DNA of 10,950 nucleotides from Auxenochlorella pyrenoidosa. Lineage: Eukaryota > Chlorophyta > Trebouxiophyceae > Chlorellales > Chlorellaceae. Of the stretch, positions 7,501 through 10,950 are shown piece after piece. The stretch spans positions 1,872,788 to 1,883,737 of the forward strand of contig KQ481983.1 of NCBI GenBank assembly GCA_001430745.1, in the 5' to 3' direction. Each line of letters opens with the position of its first letter. Position 1 is the first letter of the stretch. Both the position numbers and the translations under genes were made by a program. The notes beneath the pieces were generated by a model. It was not told the DNA's origin. It ran no database searches and worked only from the letters and a program-made list of their open reading frames with translations.

Positions 7501-9660
7501 TCGAGGAGCCTCCCGCAAGGGCAGCAGCACTGTGCTCGGCCGTGCAGCAAGCAAGAGCAGCTCGCATGCCCCCGGGTTGGAGGCAGGGCTGCCAGCGTTG
7601 CAGCCTCAGCAGCACCAGGAGGGCGCCGCGGTGGCGGCGACAGCAGCCACAGGCCGCCTTCCATCCCTTCGGAAGGCATCGTCACAGCCGGTGCTCATGC
7701 ATGTAGAGGAGACTCTGTCTTCTTCACAAGCAGCATCGCCTGCACCCACCACATGTGCAGCCGAAACCCTGACAGCGGCAGGGAAGGTCACGGCAGATGC
7801 GGCGGCCCAGCATGCGCCCGGAGCAGCAGCAAGCCTCAAGAAAGAGCCAGAGCAGCCTGCGCCGGCGCTGGCTGCCATTCCTGAGCAGCGCAGCAGCGAG
7901 CCTGAAGCAGCAGCCCCGAGCAGCCTGCCCACGCAGGATGAGGGGCACCTTGTGCATCTAGCGGCGGCTGCCATGACTGGTGTAGCACCAGCAAAGGCTG
8001 CGGCTGCGAAGGATGTGCCTGCTGCAGAGGAGCCCGGAGAAGAACGAATTGCAGCTCTTAGCGCTCTGCTTCAGCCGCCCAGCACTGCCCTGCAACCTGG
8101 CCAGACCCAGCCTGGGGAAGCGGCAAGCGAGATCTTGCAGGCCAGCTCACCCCTGCTGGCAGCTGAGACGTCTGCAGTCGACCGGATGCGTGAGGCGGAG
8201 CAGCGGCATGTGGACAAGCTGCGGGGACGGGCAGCCTCGATGACAGTGCATGCATCGCGGCATGCAGTGAGCACGCAGGCAGGGGACAGTCCGGCGAAGC
8301 AGCGGCAGCAGCGCCCTCAAGCAGCTGGCCCAAGCTACGGCTCTGGTTTGGCCAAGTCAGCCTCCCACCTGCTCAGCAAGCTGCTGGGTAAGAAGGACAA
8401 GGCCGTCAGCCCCAGCAAGGCAGCGACGGCAAGCCCTTCCCCAGCCGCCGCTGCGTCCAGCACCAGAACAGCTGCCCACCCCAGCAGCAGCACTCGCAGG
8501 GGCTCTGCTGTGGTCGCAGAGCGCTCAGCTTCCTCGGTTGCCGCCTATGCTGGCAGCAGCAGCAGCGTAGGCGGTAGCGGGCTCGCTGCCGGCTTGCTGG
8601 GACACAGCAAGGCGCCCCAGAAGCCCGGCATGCTGGGCCCTGCTACGCGCGCTGGTGCCGGTGCACCACAGACCAGCCCACGCTCACCGACCTCCCAGGA
8701 GCATGCCAGGAACAGCATGCTCATGCAAGGGCGTGCAGCGGCAGCAACCAAGCCTGGTGTTCCCGCCACTGTCACGCTGCACAGCCCAATGAGCGCTGGC
8801 CGCGGCCACCTGCGCCCAAGGGGTGCGCTTTCTTCGAGCGGCACTGCATCCCCCCGCAGTGTTGCACAGCATGGCTCAGCAGGTGGTGCACCGAGCCCGG
8901 CAGCCTCAGGCGCGCCGGCGGGGCAAGTTGATGGTGCCTCAACTGCTGCCAGCGATGCGGGCGGCCAGAGCAGCAAGGTGGAGTTTGAGGCAGTGCAGCC
9001 CAGCAGCAACAGCAAGACTGTGCGGTTTGCAGGGCCCCTGGCTTGTGCAGGCCCTAGCGCAGAGCTGCAGGTGAGGCGGGCAAGGGGTGCTGCTGCCAGT
9101 TTTGGTGCCGGTATATGGGTTAAAGAGCTTTTCGCCTGGTGCTGCCTGCCCGTTGCATCCCTCCACTTCCCTCTGAAACTGTTCCATCCTCTCAGGACTT
9201 GATTCCTGCGGTGCACCACACGGAGTCTGCCAGCTACACCACCGCATACAGCAGCCTCCCGGCCAGCAGCCTGCCCAGCCTGTCCGCCTCTGGTGCCGCC
9301 AGCCCGTTGCGCGCCAGCCGCAAGGGCAGCGCAAGCCCGCCTGTCAGTCGGAAGGCCAGCCACCTCACGCCCACCCCCACCCGCACCTCGCTGCTGCGGG
9401 CGGCGGGCGCTGGCGCCCTGGTTGGTGGCCATGGCAGGCTGCGCCCAAGCAAAACGGCCTCCATGCCTGGTGACGGCGGCAATGGATTGGCCACTATGGC
9501 GAGTGATGTGGCGGGAGGTGGCGGCAGCGCGGGCAACCCTGTGCAGCGCTCAGCAGCTTCATGGAGCCACTCCAGCCGCTCACCACATGGCCAGCGCAGC
9601 AAGGCCAAGCTGTCTCCAGCAGCTGAGGCACGCCTGCGCATGTACCGGGCGCTCCAATAG
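4565..9660 (+). CDS. CALK: Aurora-like Ser/Thr protein kinase (CALK type) with long disordered tail, 9 exons, complete
   Basis: Exons: 4565-4710, 4811-5067, 5364-5539, 5710-5835, 6006-6206, 6417-7035, 7148-7293, 7439-9070, 9196-9660. They total 3768 nt (1255 aa plus TAG). All phases match and all introns are GT-AG except the fourth, which is GC-AG. Start choice: ATG 4565 is the first ATG after the in-frame TGA at 4511-4513, and exon 1 runs into the kinase domain as ..MARPDGQW/SLSDFQL. The kinase domain spans about 54-319; the rest is Ser/Ala/Pro/Gln-rich and predicted disordered. The GTLDYMSPE segment, the activation threonine T210 placed as in Aurora A, and the short activation loop point to the algal aurora-like kinase group. 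In Chlamydomonas, CALK acts in flagellar disassembly and is phosphorylated in response to cilium state. Function here is inferred by homology. The kinase call is very sure, the subfamily fairly sure. TGTAA signals follow the stop at 9722 and 9845. Confidence 0.9.
5836..6005 (+). other. Fourth kinase intron, inferred GC-AG type
   Basis: Exon 4 ends ...KPEENK at 5835 and exon 5 begins ERVELGYTDAVDVW at 6006 after a clear CCCGCAG acceptor. Both are phase 0. The sequence after AAG is GCGAGG, a GC donor. No phase-0 GT donor occurs in the following in-frame codons up to about 5885. The join gives a continuous kinase subdomain VIII-IX region. The intron also carries a GGCA tetranucleotide tract and a C-rich run before the acceptor. 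Confidence 0.7.
5911..5940 (+). repeat. GGCA tetranucleotide microsatellite
   Basis: Five perfect GGCA units run from 5911 to 5930, followed by GGCG, GGCA and GG. The tract lies inside the fourth kinase intron and so does not affect the protein. Such tracts often vary in copy number between strains. Confidence 0.85.
6468..9660 (+). other. Long low-complexity C-terminal tail of the kinase (residues about 320-1255)
   Basis: About 936 residues follow the kinase domain, spread over exons 6-9. They are dominated by Ser, Ala, Pro, Gly and Gln, with no recognisable folded domain. Short motifs stand out: SELHRHSLHGAKSVRDFSSL just after the domain; ELYKSLAPP at the exon 7/8 join; five R-[KR]-[AG]-S sites (S586, S638, S913, S1146, S1156); a charged helical stretch near 805-825 (DRMREAEQRHVDKLRGR); an amphipathic segment near 864-878 (SASHLLSKLLGKKDK) followed by the proline-directed site SPSK; and KTVRF at 1083-1087. 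The last residues, KLSPAAEARLRMYRALQ, look helical. These features suggest a regulatory tail with phosphorylation and docking sites. The role is inferred. Confidence 0.75.
9014..9028 (+). other. Candidate PP1-docking (RVxF-type) motif KTVRF in the kinase tail
   Basis: The five codons encode K-T-V-R-F (residues 1083-1087), which fits the [RK]-x-V-x-F pattern by which many proteins dock protein phosphatase 1. It sits in a disordered Ser/Asn-rich context (SSNSKTVRFAGP), as functional copies usually do. Aurora kinases are known to be countered by PP1. Binding here is not shown, and short motifs often occur by chance. Confidence 0.35.
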
Positions 9661-9721
9661 CCTGCTGGCACCAGGGCGCCACTGAATGCCTGCCCCGCAC
9701 CAGACACACACATCACCCCCT

Positions 9722-9726
9722 TGTAA
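9722..9726 (+). promoter_or_regulatory. Proximal TGTAA polyadenylation signal of the kinase gene
   Basis: This TGTAA lies 62 nt after the kinase stop codon and is in the green-algal nuclear consensus form. If used, it gives a 3' UTR of about 80 nt. Confidence 0.5.
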
Positions 9727-9844
9727 ATGCCTTTTGTCACCATGCCCCGAAAATCTGAAAGCTGCGACCAAATATTTCTCCAATTCCCTTTCTCATTACT
9801 AGTTGCCCTCCCCTGCTTATTGCTTTGTGCTTTACCTCTGGCAA

Positions 9845-9849
9845 TGTAA
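9845..9849 (+). promoter_or_regulatory. Distal TGTAA polyadenylation signal of the kinase gene
   Basis: A second TGTAA lies 185 nt after the kinase stop, in an AT-richer context. Either this or the proximal copy could be the main signal. Together they would allow two 3' UTR lengths. Confidence 0.5.
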
Positions 9850-10050
9850 GGAAGTCAGACAAGCAAGCAGAAGGAGCAAGCGAGCACGCAAAGCAGCAAA
9901 GAGTATGGTACTGGTAGCAAGGACAAGCCCAGCCACATCGACAGGTGCAGCCCCCCGACCGCACCAGCGATGCAAGGGCAGGAGCATGAAAAAGAGGAAA
10001 CACGCAGAGCAGAGCACAGAGAGAAAAAGCAAAAAAGGAAGCTATATTTG

Positions 10051-10950
10051 TCACCGCACACCAGCCGGCTGCAGCAGCTGCTGCTGCTGCAGTGCCGCGG
10101 CTGGCTGCTGGCCCTGCTGCAGCTGCACGCCCTCGGCCCCAGCAGCAGCGCCGCCCTCCCCGCCCGACGCCGGTGCCACCGGTGGCGGCAGCGGCGGCGG
10201 CTGGTAGGGGCGCGACAGGATGGCCAGGTCTGCCAGGCTTGCCCCTGCAAATCGCCTGAGCCCCGGGTCGAGCGCCTCCTCCTCCTCGCCGCCCTCGCCG
10301 CGCCCCTTTTGCAGCAGGCGCGACAGCTTGATGACCATGCGCTCGTAGATGGCGCGCGACGCGCAGCGCAGGCCCTTGCGCTTCTGCACCGGCCACACGC
10401 CCATGAGCCACAGGTCGTAGCGGTGCACGTGGGACAGCTGGATCTTGAGCGTCTCGCTGTCGCCTGCAGGGGAGGGCCAAGGTGGGGGAGGAAGGGTGAA
10501 TGGTGAGCCGCGGCCGGGAGCACCTGGCAAAGCTGCTTCAGTGGGTGCACCCGGGCTGCCAGCACCCGGCCATGCCAGCAACAGGCGAGCTGCAGGCGCT
10601 GCCCCGTCCAACCGCCCATGGGCAGGACCCCGCCCCGCCCCGCCCCGCCCACCCGACAGGTTTTGTATCTCCGAGATGGGCACCAGCCACTTGGCCTTGT
10701 AGATGGACTGGTGCGGCTGGTGCCGCGCCCGCAGGTAGGCGATGTGGCGGTCGGTGATGAGCACCACGCGGGTGGGGCGCGCGTTGATGACGTCTGGGGC
10801 AGGTGAGGGGCCAGCGCAGGGCGGGGAGCAGGGCGGCGTGAGGGCCATCCGGCGGCAGCGCGAGCAGCAGCAGCGTCCCGGCCTTGTAGCGCACGGCACC
10901 TCCCCTGCTGGCAGCAACCTGCTGGCCCTGCACGCCCCCCGTCCCCCCCC
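10051..10950 (-). CDS. VPS13-like protein, C-terminal PH-like domain and tail (partial, 5' end outside window)
   Basis: Exons, 5' to 3': 10950-10900 (tentative, partial), 10793-10653, 10463-10051 with a TGA stop. The introns at 10794-10899 and 10464-10652 are GT-AG and phase 1. The joined product reads GDVINARPTRVVLITDRHI, then AYLRARHQPHQSIYKAKWLV, PISEIQNLSGDSETLKIQLS, and a helical RAIYERMVIKLSRLLQKG. A strand-rich VVLITDRHIAYL, then W-x-VP..EI, then ETLKIQL and a closing amphipathic helix matches the order of the PH-like domain that ends VPS13-family bridge-type lipid-transfer proteins, which act at membrane contact sites. About 80 residues follow, acidic (GEEEEALD) and then Pro/Gln/Ala-rich with a QQQQ run, an extension not typical of the family. 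The assignment is by recollected pattern, not search; another PH-fold protein is possible. The gene converges on the kinase gene. Confidence 0.55.
   Translation of the reverse strand, partial: GGGRGACRASRLLPAGEVPCATRPGRCCCSRCRRMALTPPCSPPCAGPSPAPDVINARPTRVVLITDRHIAYLRARHQPHQSIYKAKWLVPISEIQNLSGGRGGAGRGPAHGRLDGAAPAARLLLAWPGAGSPGAPTEAALPGAPGRGSPFTLPPPPWPSPAGDSETLKIQLSHVHRYDLWLMGVWPVQKRKGLRCASRAIYERMVIKLSRLLQKGRGEGGEEEEALDPGLRRFAGASLADLAILSRPYQPPPLPPPVAPASGGEGGAAAGAEGVQLQQGQQPAAALQQQQLLQPAGVR
10628..10650 (-). repeat. GGGGC short tandem repeat at the intron donor end of the VPS13-like gene
   Basis: The plus strand reads four CCCCG units and a final CCC, so the minus (sense) strand carries consecutive GGGG runs with single-C loops, immediately downstream of the donor GTGGGC at 10652-10647. 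It meets the G-quadruplex pattern in the pre-mRNA. It also resembles stacked GC boxes in DNA, though its intronic place argues against a promoter role. Confidence 0.7.

Larger units (their letters stand above)
9661..10050. other. Convergent 3' intergenic region (3' UTRs of kinase and VPS13-like genes)
   Basis: This region lies between the kinase TAG (9658-9660) and the TGA of the minus-strand gene (10053-10051). It is much poorer in GC than its flanks. A long purine-rich tract on the plus strand (about 9986-10046, with runs of A) becomes a U/C-rich tract directly after the stop codon on the minus-strand mRNA. Two TGTAA pentamers serve the plus strand. No TTACA is seen for the minus strand. 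Open frames on either strand here lack conserved content. Confidence 0.65.

Noticed and set aside
8545..9432. Long minus-strand open frame opposite the kinase tail
   Set aside because: It is a shadow frame of GC-rich Ser/Ala coding sequence. It crosses the 9071-9195 intron and has no conserved motif.
9832..10032. Very hydrophobic minus-strand frame resembling a membrane peptide
   Set aside because: The Leu/Phe/Ser content comes from the complement of a purine-rich 3' UTR tract. There is no other coding sign.
10070..10093. CAG/CTG-rich tract as a CRISPR-like or mobile repeat
   Set aside because: It encodes part of the Gln/Ala-rich tail of the minus-strand protein and has no repeat-spacer structure.
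1..10950. Transfer RNA, ribosomal RNA, transposon or viral genes
   Set aside because: No cloverleaf-like block, rRNA core, transposase or viral protein motif was seen on either strand by eye. A covariance-model scan was not possible.

Overview
The window looks like nuclear DNA of a GC-rich green alga, most likely a core chlorophyte near Chlorella (Chlorellaceae/Trebouxiophyceae). The grounds are short GT-AG introns of about 100-400 bp with C-rich acceptor ends, a chlorophyte-type TGTAA polyadenylation pentamer downstream of plus-strand stop codons, Ala/Ser/Pro/Gln-rich disordered protein tails, and an aurora-like kinase of the type described in Chlamydomonas. The species cannot be fixed from the sequence alone.

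Layout. Bases 1-126 (+) are the last codons of an upstream gene that ends in a hydrophobic, probably membrane-anchoring, C-terminus. Bases 127-735 are a convergent 3' region. Bases 4144 to 736 (-) are a complete 8-exon gene for an organellar methionyl-tRNA synthetase (593 aa, with N-terminal targeting peptide). Bases 4145-4564 are a 420-bp divergent promoter region. Bases 4565-9660 (+) are a complete 9-exon gene for an aurora-like Ser/Thr kinase of the CALK type (1255 aa), with a kinase domain of about 265 residues followed by a roughly 936-residue disordered tail. Bases 9661-10050 are a second convergent 3' region. Bases 10950 to 10051 (-) are the 3' end of a gene whose product resembles the C-terminal PH-like domain of VPS13 lipid-transfer proteins; its 5' part lies outside the window.

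The exon models were built by hand from splice signals, reading-frame phase and family conservation. Both complete genes assemble to open frames divisible by three, with an in-frame stop upstream of each chosen start. The methionyl-tRNA synthetase and the kinase are head to head and could share promoter elements, but no functional link between them is evident.

Nothing prokaryotic-like (operon, CRISPR, insertion sequence), and no tRNA or rRNA gene, was recognised. The most interesting points are the kinase's non-canonical glycine loop and long tail (repeated basophilic phosphosites, a PP1-docking-like motif, a short amphipathic segment), one inferred GC-AG intron, introns whose two ends are G-rich and C-rich and partly complementary, and a VPS13-like C-terminus with an extra low-complexity extension.
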